From positions 2,659,190 to 2,723,189 of the forward strand of contig CM065311.1 in the NCBI GenBank assembly GCA_033032175.1: 64,000 bases of DNA. The letters run 5' to 3'. The stretch comes from Saturnia japonica (Eukaryota; Arthropoda; Insecta; Lepidoptera; Saturniidae). A program made the position numbers and the translations under genes. How positions within the stretch are numbered: position 1 is the first letter of the stretch; every line of letters begins with the position of its first letter. The notes under the pieces were generated by a model. That model was not told the DNA's origin and made no database searches. It saw only the letters and a list, made by a program, of their open reading frames with translations. Shown here in pieces: positions 1 through 11,777 of this stretch.

Positions 1-2100
1 CTAACCACTTAGAATGAGCATCTATTAATATAAGAAAATACTTGTTACGATATGGCCCTAGAAAATCTATATTCAAACGGACCCAAGGTTCCTTTGGCCA
101 GTTCCACGAATGTAATGGCGCTGGCGGGGCTTGTTCGCGTTGAGAAGCGCAAGCCTGACATTCACGACATATTCGCTCTATGTCTGCGTCTAACCCCTCC
201 CACCAGACATAATTTCGTGCAACTTGTTTCATTTTGACAATACCTATATGCCCACTATGAATCTCATCCAAAATAATAGAACGTAAGTTATTTGGTATTA
301 CAACGCGATAACCCCAAACTAAACAATTATTCTCTATGAAAAGATTATCTTTTTTTGAGAAATAAACCCTGTCTCGTTCACTTTCTACACGTTCTGGCCA
401 ACCAAATTTAATATACTCTACTATTTTGTTTAGTTGTATATCTTTCTTTGTTTCCTTTTGTACTTCATAAAATGTAACTGGTAAATCATTTTCTATAAAA
501 TGCAAATAGCTACCAATATAATTTTCAGAATTAATGTTATATTTATCGCTTGACTGTAACGGTAATCGAGACAATGAATCAGCAAAACAATTTCTTGTGG
601 AAGGTACAAATTCTATGTCAAAATTATAAGCTGCCAATCGTATCGCATACCTTTGCAATCGACTCGCAGCTGTCTGCGGGATGCCTTTATTTTTGCCAAA
701 AATAAAACTTAAAGCACGGTGATCACTACGTAATATGAAATGTCTACCATACAAATATTGGTGATGTTTGGTTACTCCAAATAAAATTGCCAGTGCTTCT
801 TTATCAAATTGAGAGTAATTAAGTTCGGCCTCATTTAATGTGCGAGAAGCACAGCTAACGAGTATCTCTGAACCGTCAGGAAATCTGTGAGTAAGCACTG
901 CACCTAGCCCATACGCACTGCTGTCCACAGATAATATTAACGGTAATGTAGGGTCATAATGAGCCAACACCGGACTGCTACTCAACATGTTTTTGATTTC
1001 ATTAAAAGCTCTTTCACACTTATTATCCCAATTCCATTTAACGTCTTTTTTTAATAAATTATATAATGGATATAAAATACTACTAATATTCATACAAAAA
1101 TTAGCGTAAAAGTTAACTAAACCTAAAAAACTTCTTAACTGAGATATATCTTTAGGAGTGGGGGCGGTCACTATCGCCTCAATCTTTTTCTTATCAGTGT
1201 GAAGACCAAACTTATCTATGCAGTAACCTAAATAAGTGACACTATTTTTAAAAAAATCACATTTTGACCAATTTACACGTAACCCTGCATCCCTCAATCT
1301 ACATAGTACCGCTCGTAAGTTTTTAAAATGAGTGTTTCTGTCTACTCCAGTAACACAGATGTCATCTTGGATGCCACCGTACACGGCAAGCCACTAATGG
1401 TTTCCTCTATTAATTTTTGAAAGTTCTCTGGTATGCACTTTAAACCGAACGGTACGCGTTTGTAAATGAAAGTACCCAAATGTGTGGTAATCGCCGTCAT
1501 CGGTTGTGAGTCTTCCGTAAGAAGTAATTGCTGATAAGCATTAGATAAATCAATTTTTGAGTATTGTTCTCCTCCCGCTAATTTAGCAAATATTTCCTCA
1601 ATTCGAGGGACCGGATAATGAAAATCTTTTAAAAGTGGATTGATTGTGACCTTATAGTCACCACAAATACGTATGTTACCATTTTTTTTAACTATAGGAA
1701 CAATAGGTGTTCCGTAATCTGAACGATCCACCTTATATATGACGTCATCTTGCTGCAAACGTTCAAGTTCGCGCTCAACCGGCTCGCGCAGTGCTAACGG
1801 GAGCGTCCGCGCTTTTACATAAATCGGAGTTAAATCTGTTAAATGTAATTTAATGCGAGATTTATAAGTTCCTAACCCATCAGCAAATACTTCTGAAAAT
1901 TCTCTACGTAATGCTTCTATCGAACATTTGTTTATGTCTGGCATTATATTATGACAATGTGTAACATTCAAATTCAAACAGCGTATCCACGTACGGCCTA
2001 ACAACGGTGGGCCCCCGTTCTCTATAATAAACAATTTTAAATTTATATTTATTTGTCCGTACACAACATTAACCATAATATAACCCAGAGGTCTAATCAT
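1..2100 (-). pseudogene. gypsy Pol: protease end, reverse transcriptase, RNase H, integrase start
   Basis: From 2100 downward the frame encodes the end of protease, then a Ty3/gypsy reverse transcriptase (IDLSNAYQQLLL, motif A, near residue 183; VPFGLK, motif B). A one-base loss near 1375-1385 shifts the frame just before the active-site motif, which is read as QDDI at 1369-1358. From there the shifted frame is open to position 1. It contains the RT thumb, an RNase H domain (SVDSSAYGLGA, SDHRALSF), the HHCC integrase finger (CRECQACA near 180-150) and the first catalytic Asp region of integrase (NIDFLGPY, IDAHSKW). It resembles the K02A2.6-type gypsy Pol common in invertebrates. Confidence 0.8.
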
Positions 2101-2138
2101 ATCGCCAGTATATGTTTTTAAACTAGGCGACTCCTTAA

Positions 2139-3119
2139 TTATGTTTTAAGTGAGAAACATTCATCATAATACCTCTTAGATATAACAGAAATTTTACTAC
2201 CAGTGTCAATTTCAAACTTGATAAAACAATTCTCAACCTTAACTTCAAGTAAATAAGGACCATCAGTATTATTACCTAAAAAATTGTAAAAACTTAAATC
2301 ACCGTCAGAATTCGATTCACTCAAAAAAAATTGACTTTTCACTCTCCTCGACGAATTTGGTCCCGAATCTACGTCGTACTTACGACACATGACCTTCAAA
2401 TGTCCTTTTTCACCGCACCGATCACAAGAGTACATCTTGAACCTGCAACGCGCGGCCACGTGATGGTCCTTGCCGCAACGCGTACAGGGGGCCGCACGGC
2501 CGGCGCGTCGCACGCTGTCACCCGGCCCCGGCACCGCCACGCTCACCCGATGTAGCCCGTCTACCTCGCCGTCGCCCGCACCGCTCTCGGCGCAGCTACC
2601 GCTACCACCGCCCGCCGCAATCGCCGCGTGCCGCTCAGCCGCTTCAAGTGCTAAAGCAAGCTCCACTGCCCGCTTGTAATCTAAATTTTGTTCAGCAAAC
2701 AGCCGGGATCTCATATCCTCAACACGAAGTCCAGAAACGAACTGATCTCTTAAATTTACCTCTAGACCGTCACTAAAATTGCAAGTTTTAGCGAGATGTT
2801 TTAAATTTTGTAGGTATTCGCTTACAGTTTCTTCACGTCCTTGCTTCCTTTGCCGAAATACATGTCGTTCTGCGATCTCCGACCGTCGCGGTTCCAGATG
2901 TTCCTTAATTATTATTCTCTCTAATTCTTCAAAAGATTTGTCTTCAGGATGATCAGGAGAACACAAATCACACATCAGCTCATAGCACGCGACTCCTACA
3001 TGCGTCACTAAAGTCGCCACATGCAACTCTTTCCCGATGTTATTCAACGCTATAAATTGCTTCACACGTCTACAATATGCGTCCCAATTATGTACGCCTA
3101 TTAAAAAACATACATACAT
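2139..3119 (-). pseudogene. gypsy Gag plus N-terminal half of protease
   Basis: The frame encodes a retrotransposon Gag (residues about 1-170) followed by two zinc-knuckle-like Cys/His clusters (CTRCGKDHHVAARC and CDRCGEKGHLKVMC), which bind element RNA during particle assembly. It then enters an aspartic protease with the catalytic DTGS motif near residue 307. The frame ends at a TAA inside the protease. The rest of the protease (ending in the LLGRTWI motif) continues in the -1 frame from about 2130. The true Gag start is not clear: the first Met is followed by hydrophobic residues that do not look like Gag, and recognisable Gag begins around the NWDAYCRRVKQF segment. No identical-base slippery heptamer is seen at the frame change, so a mutation is more likely than programmed frameshifting. 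Confidence 0.8.
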
Positions 3120-3437
3120 ATGAAAAACTTAACTAATCTATACATTACAAAAATAAAATACGGAATCGTAAAAACACAACGGTAAGAAAGAACACGTGCC
3201 GCGCCTCTCGCATGATCTATTTTAATCTTATAGTGAAAATAGCTTCGCAAAATATCATAATACATTGTTATAACACAATATCGCATTATACTTACTAGTT
3301 GTAATCAGTAGCTCAATAAGAATGAGAATAAAATGAAAAATATTATAAGTACCTACCTTCTTATATTAATTAGGTCCTTACATATGAAATTAGCGGTATA
3401 AATGGAAAAAGTAAAACGAAAAAATATATAAATTTAA
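3120..3437. other. AT-rich spacer without a recognised feature
   Basis: This is the position where a 5' leader and LTR of the gypsy copy would be expected, but I see no TG...CA bounded repeat matching any other place in the window. A short minus-strand open frame here (3101-3286) has no recognisable protein similarity. Confidence 0.4.
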
Positions 3438-3837
3438 TCAATCGAATTATGTACCATTGTTATTTATGCACTTTCGCCATTTTATAGGTAGTTCATTAAT
3501 TCCATTGCTGAAAAAATTGTGGGAACGAGAATCAATAAAATTCTTTGAAGGCGGTTTGGTCTTCCTCGTCGGAATTAATCCTTTTTCCTTGCAAGAAATT
3601 GTCCAAATTCCGAAAAAAGAGGTAATCCGTAAATGGTAATGTCCGAGAAGTATGGCAGGTGTCGGAGACATTACAAACACAGTTCCTCAATTTAGCGAAC
3701 GTTTGTCGTGAAATATGGGGTCCAGCGCTGTCCTGAAGCAGCAGTGAGCTAGAGAGATTGACGAGTTTCGATTGTTTAACGGCTAGTTTTTTCAATATGG
3801 TTTGCAATAGTTGACAATAAGATCTGTTTTTGAGGAA
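3438..3837 (-). pseudogene. mariner transposase, C-terminal remnant
   Basis: The translation matches the C-terminal part of mariner transposases of the cecropia/Hsmar1-like type. A block like LLLQDSAGPH (the family's HDNARPH, second catalytic Asp) is followed by TDYLFF (third Asp), then NLDNFLQGKR, NSDE, and after a frameshift near 3535 the ending GINELPIKWRKCINNNG. An in-frame TAA replaces the third-last codon: the family usually ends YFD, and here TAA-TTC-GAT-TGA is read. Frames also shift between the second and third Asp blocks. The N-terminal DNA-binding half is absent, and no terminal inverted repeats were found. Confidence 0.8.
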
Positions 3838-4589
3838 AATAAATATTGGTAAAAAATAAAAAATATTTTGGATTGAGTGAACCGATTTGTTTCGATATTT
3901 AATATGTTATACAGGCAATAGAGAGCTTTCACATGCATTGTTAACAGATTTATAAATTAACAAATTCATGACAAAAAAAACTCTTATTTTAAATTTTTTT
4001 ACCGTGATACCTTCCAAGCAAAATTATGAAACTATCATTTCTATATTTCTTATAAGTTCTATAATTATTCAGAATTTTTTCAAAATTATTGAACGGTACG
4101 CTATAGCTTAAAAAAATTAAACCATTTTTGTTCCTGAAAAACCGAATTTCCCAACATTCTAACCGAATTATTTCAAATATACTCTTATTATTATATTATA
4201 TAAGAGGCGATGAAAAAAAAATATAGTGCCTGTCAAAAATTAATAAAAATACCTATTTTTTGCTCTTAATAGTTTCTCTTCGTGTATTATAAAACAAAAT
4301 AAGACGAGTTAAACTAAGTAGTTCATAAAAATATCGTAAGCTATCGTAATATTTCTTGTACACTACTCCGTGCCGTGCGCGTAAATAAAAATCTCTAAGT
4401 TTTAAGGTTATTGTTTATAGAAAGAAGTACCTACTTAATGTATATAGTACTATTGTTATTGTATAACTATTTTAATTTACGAATATTCTTTAATAGGTAT
4501 TCGCATTGTCGGTCGTAATTAATATCTTCCAACTTATATTTTATATTATTATTATTATTTTTCATCGTTATAAGTGTAGCGTTGTGGGC
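3838..4589. other. AT-rich spacer, nothing recognised
   Basis: Strongly AT-rich DNA with homopolymer runs. No open frame, splice pattern or repeat shared with the rest of the window was seen. Confidence 0.4.
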
Positions 4590-4866
4590 ACAATCTCACC
4601 TGATCTTGAGTGACGATGTAACCCAAGATGGTAGCACGCTAAGACTAGTGGAAGACTGGCTCTAAAGTGCAGCTGCCGAAACACACCTATTGATGTGCCT
4701 AGTGATGTTGCGAGTGATAGCTAGCTAGGCGGGCATTAGAAAAAGCCCTACCACCATGCTATGATTTCATCACTAGGTTTTCCTTCACCGAAAGCTTAGG
4801 CTCATTGTAGGAATTCGAACTCACGTCGATTGACGCGGAGGCCGTAAACGCTACCTACTGAGCCAT
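4590..4866 (-). repeat. tRNA-derived SINE, family 1 (minus copy)
   Basis: On the minus strand the head reads GGCTCAGTAGGTAGC, an A-box-like sequence, followed about 30 bases later by GAGTTCGAATTCCTAC, a B-box-like sequence, as in a pol III tRNA promoter. The downstream body (GCATGGTGGTAGGGC, GCCCGCC, AATAGGTGT) is shared with the plus-strand copy at 22031-22270. The tail boundary is approximate. Confidence 0.7.
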
Positions 4867-5304
4867 TATTGTATGTTTATACATTTATTTTTATTTTGTT
4901 GGATATATCACTATCAGTTTTGCAGCTTCACCTAATACAATTTTTAACTCGCTGCCTAAGTTACAATCTACCTAAGTATACTTAGTCTTCTCTGCAAACT
5001 GTAACACCATATTACTACCTAGATCTAGGTACTTGAGAATCTATGTACAGAATTTAAATGTACTTACTTTTGTATTCGGATTTGTGCAGGATATTATATT
5101 TTTAAATAATATATCACAAATGACGGACAATAACAAAATAGGCAACTAAAATGTGTAAAATAGGATATATATATACCTATTGTTATTATTTCGGTTTTAC
5201 ACGAATTTCCATAATTAACAACCATTTCAATCATATTTATAATATTAATGACTATTGGAACATAATACCTCAATTTATTAGAATGGGCAGAACAAAGTCT
5301 AACA

Positions 5305-5562
5305 TAACATACCATCTCGCCTGTATTCCCCGAAGGGTTAGGCAGAAGTGTACTAATTTACACCCACAGTTCGCCGAGAATGTTTTTTAGGTTCCATGTA
5401 ATAGGGGGCGAGCCTATTGTCATTAATCGGGCACGAAACCAAACTCCGAGCTGCTACTGAGAATTTCATAGGAAAAACCCAATAACACTTTGCTCGACCT
5501 GGGATTCGAACCCAGGACCTCGCTCATAACAGTCGCGCTTACGACCACTAGGCTAACGAGAC
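5305..5562 (-). repeat. tRNA-derived SINE, family 2
   Basis: Read on the minus strand, the first 75 bases look like a tRNA gene: TTAGCCTAGTGG fits an A box and GGGTTCGAATCCCAGG a B box with its T-stem. They continue into a roughly 180-base unrelated body that contains GTGTAAATTAGTACAC and ends near a GAGATGGTATG motif. The head does not close into a complete cloverleaf ending in an acceptor stem, and the body continues, so this is a SINE rather than a tRNA gene. Confidence 0.7.
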
Positions 5563-5915
5563 AATTAAGCGTTTCTTTTATACCTCCTTACCATTAATAT
5601 TTAAAGCAAGATAAACTACAATATTACAAATTCAATTAGCTTATCATGAAATATATTAATGGTAGGATTATTATTAAATAGATATTAATTTTGAATATAC
5701 CTATGTGGCCTAATGTACCTATAGACCTACCTCGAGAACCAGGAAATAAATATTTATGAACGACGTAATAATATGTTGCATGTTTTTGTACCACCTTTGT
5801 GTGTGGGTAGGTAATATTAATATATAGTAAGTAAGTACGTTTAGATAAATTGTAATTAGAGTGATGTTTGTTGCCATGATATTATTACCTTCATTTTATG
5901 ATTACAATAATAAGT
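5563..5915. other. AT-rich spacer up to the LINE insertion site
   Basis: No genes or repeats recognised. The last bases are the pre-insertion site of the LINE, whose 13-bp duplication begins at 5916. Confidence 0.4.
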
Positions 5916-5928
5916 TATCTTCATTTTG
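5916..5928 (+). repeat. Target-site duplication of the LINE, left copy
   Basis: TATCTTCATTTTG occurs here and again at 17926-17938, just after the AAT-rich tail. The bases outside differ, so the duplication is exactly 13 bp. Confidence 0.9.
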
Positions 5929-6224
5929 AGGGGTGCGAATTTGGTCCTACCTCCACGCGGTGCATCCTGGGCAGTGGCCAGCAATATTCCTAATTGGGAA
6001 CTGCTGACCGGTGGCGAAGAGGACCATACCAATCCAAAGTGTTATGTGAACCGTGCCGAGGGATGCGTGGCTGAGGGTGAGCTCAGTCTCGAACGGTACC
6101 TCTCCGATACCAGGGCACCTCGGAGAGTAATCCTGCCCTTCTACCCACTCTCTGTCTCTGTCTGTCTCGGTCTGGGGCTCTGTCGGTGTGTGACCCCATT
6201 TCCCTTGCTACTCGTGGGAATAAA

Positions 6225-7497
6225 ATGGATGAAACGGAAAACATTTTGAACGACTTAAATTCTCTTGTTGACGCCCTGGAAGAATCTAGGGTCGCCATCT
6301 TATCCGGAACGGAGGGAGGTAACACCGCCCCAACGCCTGGACCTAGTACCTCCTCAGCTCAGAGGACGAACCTTGGGACGGAGGTTGCTTCGGTGCTTTC
6401 GGCGAAGACGCAAGATGTCTGGAGCAACAAGGAGACGGTTTAAGAGGCTGCTGCAAGCGGATATTAGCCCCGACGAGGCGCTGACGCTGTGCAAGAAGCC
6501 CTGGACTGACATCCCAGTGGAGAACCCTGGAAAACCGAAGGCGGTCAAACGAATTCGGTCTGAAGAGGAATCTCCTAATGCTCAACCCAAAAAGGCGTTT
6601 AAGCCTTCTTATGACACCAAAGTAAATCCTAGCTTTGGTGAGGTTGCTGGATCTACACGAGTGGGCATTCGAAATGTGAATCGCATGAGTGTAGAACAAA
6701 TGAAACTGGTCCATAGTGCCCTTACACAAGAAATCCTTAAAATAGGGATTAAGGGTGCTGGACCATGTTTCTTAGGACTTAGCCATAGGCCTGGCTGGAT
6801 GTTAATCACCTGCATGGATGAGAGGAGCAGGAATTGGTTAACAGAGACAGCTCCAAAAATAAAGCCCTGGCCGGAGGCTAATTTAACGGTTATGTCGGAG
6901 AGTGAACTCCCGAAGCCGGCAACTGGTTCGACATTCTTATCGGACAACGAGGCTGCGACTCTACAGGACGCACTCGAATTGTTAAGGTTACAGAACCCAG
7001 AACTGAATCCAGAACACTGGAGAGTGCTGCATTGTAGGGAGGATAAAGGAGGAAGATTTGTCGCTTTCGCCCTTGACGATCCCTCAGTGCAGACTCTTCA
7101 GAAAAATAACTATAAGGTTATGTTTGGCTTTAGATGGATAATGTTTAAAGTCAAAACTGGAACGGAAGGAACCCAGGCGACTAAACCACTGGTTGTTCCT
7201 CCTTCCAACACAGGTCAAGGAGAGGGGTCAGAAGCTGTAATGACGACACAACCCTCACTAAACGCCGGTGTGACTACAGGTGATCCTGCACCCTCAACCT
7301 CCACGGGCTTTGTGCGGGGAGAAGGGTCGACGTCATTAGTGGCGCAACGAAACCTTCTCCCAAAGCCCCTTGGTAGGGGAGGCCATAGGGGAAGCAGGAC
7401 TGGGAAGGCTGGCGGAACTCAACTCAGAGGTGGACGTACGCGTCCCCAGAGGGGAAGGGGAACCGCTGGTCGACCGCCTGTATTTAAGAAACAATAG
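6225..7497 (+). pseudogene. LINE ORF1 (nucleic-acid-binding protein) with one frameshift
   Basis: The likely start is ATG at 6225 (MDETENILNDLNSLVDALEE, acidic). That frame stops at 6443, and the conserved part (SGATRRRFKRLL, about 6417 onward) lies in the next frame, so a frameshift sits near 6400-6415. The frame then runs to TAG at 7495-7497. The middle (about 6660-7160) resembles the DUF4780-type domain found in ORF1 of insect LINEs: GPCFLGLSHRPGWM, WRVLHC, GRFVAFALDD, FGFRWIMFKV. The C-terminus is a Gly/Arg-rich basic tail (GRGGHRGSRTG, GRTRPQRGRG), probably for RNA binding. No CCHC knuckles are visible. Confidence 0.75.
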
Positions 7498-10400
7498 CGC
7501 GAGCTAAGAGTCAAGCGAGGTTCCTCCAGATCAACCTCCATCATACCGCTGCAGCAACGGCAGTACTGGAGAAATGCCTTTCGGAGGGCATTACGGACCT
7601 CGCCCTTATACAAAAACCATGGCTCCGAAATAGTAAAACCATGAGACTGAATACCGCAGGGAGCATTTTGGCGCACAACTGCAGGACCAGACCCAGAGCC
7701 AGCATAGTTTTTAGCAAGAAAACTAATTTTTTAACTGTTCCAGAGCTCTGTTCTGATGATCTGGTTGCAGCGTTTATAAATCTTGACGGGTGGCAGGGTT
7801 CAAAAAAGTTACTCGTGTGCTCAGCCTACCTTCCAGGCGAGAGAAGCAACCCATCGGAAGAGCTTGTGCGGGTAGTGGAATACGCCAAGAAACACAACGC
7901 CGAGCTACTGGTGGGGTGCGACACAAATGCCCATCATACAGCATGGGGGAGTACCAACGTCAACGAAAGAGGTGAGTTACTTAATGATTTTATCACCATC
8001 CATAGTCTAGTAATTTTAAACAAAGGATGTATACCGACCTTCGTTACACGCGCTAGGCAAGAAGTTTTAGATATTTCATTCGCCACTAACAACTTGGCTA
8101 GGTATATTACCAACTGGACTGTGAGTGACGAAAACTCAATGTCAGACCATCGACATATATACTTCGAACTCTCTGCATCAATACAGAGTCAGAATATTGT
8201 GTACAGGGATCCAAGAAACACCTCGTGGGAAACCTATAGAGAGACCCTAAGGGCTAATCTGGAAGTAATCCCTAGAAGCATTAAGACTGTTGAGAGTCTG
8301 GAGCTGGCAACTATTGCTCTCACAACAGCGATCAAGGATGCCTTTGAGCAAAGCTGCCCGATGCGACAAAAGACCTCAACAAGACGAGTCCCTTGATGGA
8401 ACTCTAGGCTCAGGAAGCTTAGAGAAAAAACCAGGCGACTCTTCAATAGGGCTAAAAGGACCCAAGAATGGGAAGTCTACCAAATAGCCTTAACTAATTA
8501 TAACAAAGAAATTAGGAAAGCCAAGCGAGCATCCTGGAGAAAGTTCTGTGAGGAAATCAATGGTTTACCTCGGGGAGCTAGAATTCACAGAATGCTGGCT
8601 AAAGACAAACCTAATCAAATCGGACTCCTCAGAAAACAAGATGGGACCTTCACTAACAGTGAATGGGAGACCATGGAGCTTCTTACTGCAGCTCACTTTC
8701 CAGGCTCTGAAAGTCTTATGCCGCGAGGCAGTAAGTTGCCCTCTTTAGCTAGACCTCTTAATGAGGACTGGCGTAGAGCAGCGATTGTCATAAGACCACA
8801 GAACGTGAAATGGGCTATTAAAACATTCAAACCTTACAAAACGGGTGGTGAGGATGGAATCCAACCTGTGTTATTACAACAGGGCCTGGACATTCTAACA
8901 CCTGTTTTAGTTAAGATTTTCAGGACAAGCCTTGCATGGGGATTTATACCTGAACCGTGGACAAAGGTACGGGTAATATTCATACCCAAGGCTGGCAAGA
9001 AGGACTACGCATTACCAAAGTCCTTCCGACCTATCAGCCTTACATCATTTCTTCTTAAAACATTGGAGAAGATAATTGACAAAACTATTAGGGAGGAGGT
9101 ATTAACCAAGAACCTGATTAGTCCTAATCAACATGCCTATAGCAAAGGTAAATCTACCGAGACTGCCCTACTTTGTCTTATCGACAAAGTGGAGAAAGCA
9201 TTGGAGGATAAACAGATTGCACTATGTGCATTTCTTGACATTGAGGGCGCCTTCGACAATACACCAACAAAATCGCTGATTGGGGTCTTGTGACCAAGAA
9301 TGTAGATGCGACCACCGTTAGGTGGATTGAAGCAATGCTCTCAACTCGTACAGTTAAACTGTCATTACATGGCACTAATCATGAGGTGGTTACCACAAGA
9401 GGTTGTCCGCAAGGCGGTGTGCTATCGCCCCTACTGTGGACCCTGACGGTTGACCGACTTTTGCATAAGATGGAGGAACTGAGGATTGACGTCCAGGGCT
9501 ATGCTGGTGACCTGGTGATAGTTGTTCGAGGTTTCTGTCAAAGTACCATTTCGTACCTTATGCAGAGGGCGTTATATGCCATTCAAAACTGGTGCAAGGA
9601 TAATGAGTTGAGGGTTAATGCAGATAAAACCGTTATAGTACCATTTACAAAAAAAAGGCGTCTTGATAAATTAGTACAACCCTCATTAAATGCCAAGACA
9701 ATTTCCTTTTCATCAGAGGTCAAGTACTTGGGGGTAATAGATAGATTGATGCTTCAATTTAGAAAACAAAAATAGCAATGGGTATCTGTGGACGACTGGC
9801 AGGTAAGCGCTGGGGTTTAAACCCTAAGCTGATTATGTGGCTCTACACTGCCGTGGTTAGACCAATAATAACATACGCCTGTGTGTTTTGGTGTAGGAAG
9901 GCAAACCAGTCGACTGTCAGGGCCCATTTAGGTAGATTATAAAGAATAGCGTCTATCTTAGCGACGGGAGCCATGTCAACCTCCCCTGGAGCGGCTCTGG
10001 AAGCTGTGTTAAATTTCACGCCCCTTCACCTTTACGTAGAGAAGGTGGCGATGTTAACAATGCACAGAATGTATGCCCAGGGGAGGGTGAACTGGTTATC
10101 CCTGTCCTTGAGATCTCTACTAGACTCAGTGATAGCAACACTAGTTTTGGGAATGATATCAGACATGATGACTCCCAAAACTATTTTAGAAAAATTTTAT
10201 ACTATAGAGATCCCTCCAAGGAACTCTTGGATTAATGCCGAGATAACATGGAAACCAGGTAGTCTACTATGGTATACTGACGGGTCTAAATCTGGACATA
10301 ACGTAGGCTGTGGAATATATGGGGAGCGACCCAATTTTAGGAAACACGTTAGTCTTGGCAGTTTCCCCTCCATTTTCCAAGCGGAAGTGTATGACATACT

Positions 10401-11103
10401 TGAGTGTGCCAATATCAATCTGCAAAAGGCCTACGTTAATCACACGATTTACATTCAGTCGGACAGTCAGGCCGTTCTCTTGGCACTGGCTTCAGATTCA
10501 ACAGAATCGAAGCTTGTGGCAAACTGTGTGGCAGTGCTGAACAGTCTGGGTAAAAGTAACAGACTCATCCTGCGTTGGGTCCCAGGGCATGCAGGAGTTC
10601 CAGGCAATGAGTCTGCGGACGAACTTGCAAGAGCCGGAGCTGCGGAAAAACAGATTGGTCCTGAACCATTCTGTGGTATCCCAAAAAGCCTTGTTCGATT
10701 AACCTTAAGGAACCATTACAATCAAGAAGCAATAATGTTCTGGTACAATTTACCAGGACAAAATCATTCCAAAGAGCTTATTGGCGCTTTTAACCAACGT
10801 AGGGCTGGAGAAGCTCTGATGCTCAGTAGGAATCAACTACGAATCTTAGTGAGGGCACTCACTGGACACTTTTGTCTAAATAAACATTTGTATAACATAG
10901 GTGTCCAGGGCACAAAAGATTGCAGATTCTGCAAAAGTGCGGACGAAACTCCAAAGCACCTTTTGTGTGATTGTGACCCACTAATACCTAAACGTAACCG
11001 GATTCTGGGAAAGCACGTGCTGCTTCCAGAAGAGGTTCAGTTGCACTCTGCCAATAAAGTCCTGCAGTTCATCAAAGCTATAGGACTTGATGGGGAGCTT
11101 TAG
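7488..11103 (+). pseudogene. LINE ORF2: AP endonuclease, reverse transcriptase, RNase H (inactivated)
   Basis: The open frame begins right after a TAA at 7485, overlaps the end of ORF1, and has no clear ATG before 7641. Endonuclease: the usual LIQEPW reads IQKPW (Glu to Lys at 7614-7616), but CDTNAHH and SDHR are kept. A TGA at 8394-8396 interrupts a likely Trp (VPWWN-like). RT motif A is LDIEGAFDN. A one-base loss near 9291 shifts the frame. Motif B is GCPQGGVLSP. Motif C reads YAGD instead of YADD (codon 9506-9508). A frame change lies near 9770 and a TAA at 9940-9942, probably from CAA. RNase H follows (YTDGSK, QSDSQAV, WVPGHAGVPGNESAD), then a Cys/His segment CRFCKSADETPKHLLCDC near the end. 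Confidence 0.85.
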
Positions 11104-11173
11104 CAGTGTGGGGCGATCACAATAGATCTCATTGGTCGCAGTGATACAGGACTGCATAAGCCTGCACAGCCCC

Positions 11174-11626
11174 TGGTTGATCCCACGCAAATATGGAACC
11201 AACCTGCGATACGAAATAAATAGCAAATTATGATGCGAATATCCAGCGAGAGAAGTGTATGCAAAATGTCATGCCAACTCACCGGTACTGCGTTCCGTGA
11301 TAATTCCTGGTCGGCGCCGACGTGGTTTAGCTATACATTATATATTCAAAGTTCCTGAGCCTCACGCACCCACTGTACACACACTGGCTTGATGACACTA
11401 AATTCTGGAGAACGTGGATGACGAGGAATGTCCGAGGCGAGCGACTTTGCACCGTGCGGACGCGACGGTGTTCCGACGAGAGTGTATATCGCGAGAGCCG
11501 GTGGCGACAACAACAAATCGAAAACCACCCCCACTGGATATCATAATGCTTAAGGACGAGAGAAAATAATTAATAACAAACTACCTACTTTAATACGTGA
11601 TGGTTCTAAATTACGCGGCTGCAACA
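11174..11626 (-). repeat. BEL/Pao 3' LTR
   Basis: 453-bp repeat identical in length to 17447-17899, with about eight substitutions. Bounded TG...CA on the minus strand and flanked outside by GCCCC. Confidence 0.9.
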
Positions 11627-11777
11627 TTCCGCCCACCAAAATACGACGTATTTTAAAATAAATTGCCAAACAAAATACAAACGAAAATAATTAATGGAAC
11701 TTAATAACAAACACTAACAACGAAAGTAAATATTTAAAATAAATAGCGAAATAATAACTAAATGAAAATAACAACGA

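Larger units (their letters stand above)
1..3119 (-). mobile_element. Ty3/gypsy LTR retrotransposon, left part cut by the window edge
   Basis: Gag, protease, reverse transcriptase, RNase H and the start of integrase lie in order on the minus strand, the usual Ty3/gypsy order. No LTR is recognisable to the right of gag, and the integrase end lies outside the window. The coding part is broken at two frame changes, one inside protease near 2101-2139 and one near 1375-1385 inside reverse transcriptase, so this copy is inactive. The gag block around 2430-2680 is unusually GC-rich compared with its AT-rich surroundings. Confidence 0.85.

Noticed and set aside
2101..2145. Programmed -1 frameshift between gag and pol of the first gypsy element
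   Set aside because: The frame change lies inside the protease rather than between domains, and no standard slippery heptamer is visible.
5094..5390. Overlapping small genes on both strands
   Set aside because: Low-complexity, AT-rich translations with Tyr/Ile runs; part overlaps the SINE tail.
5488..5562. A functional tRNA gene on the minus strand
   Set aside because: The A and B boxes are good, but no matching acceptor stem closes the molecule and the sequence continues into a SINE body.
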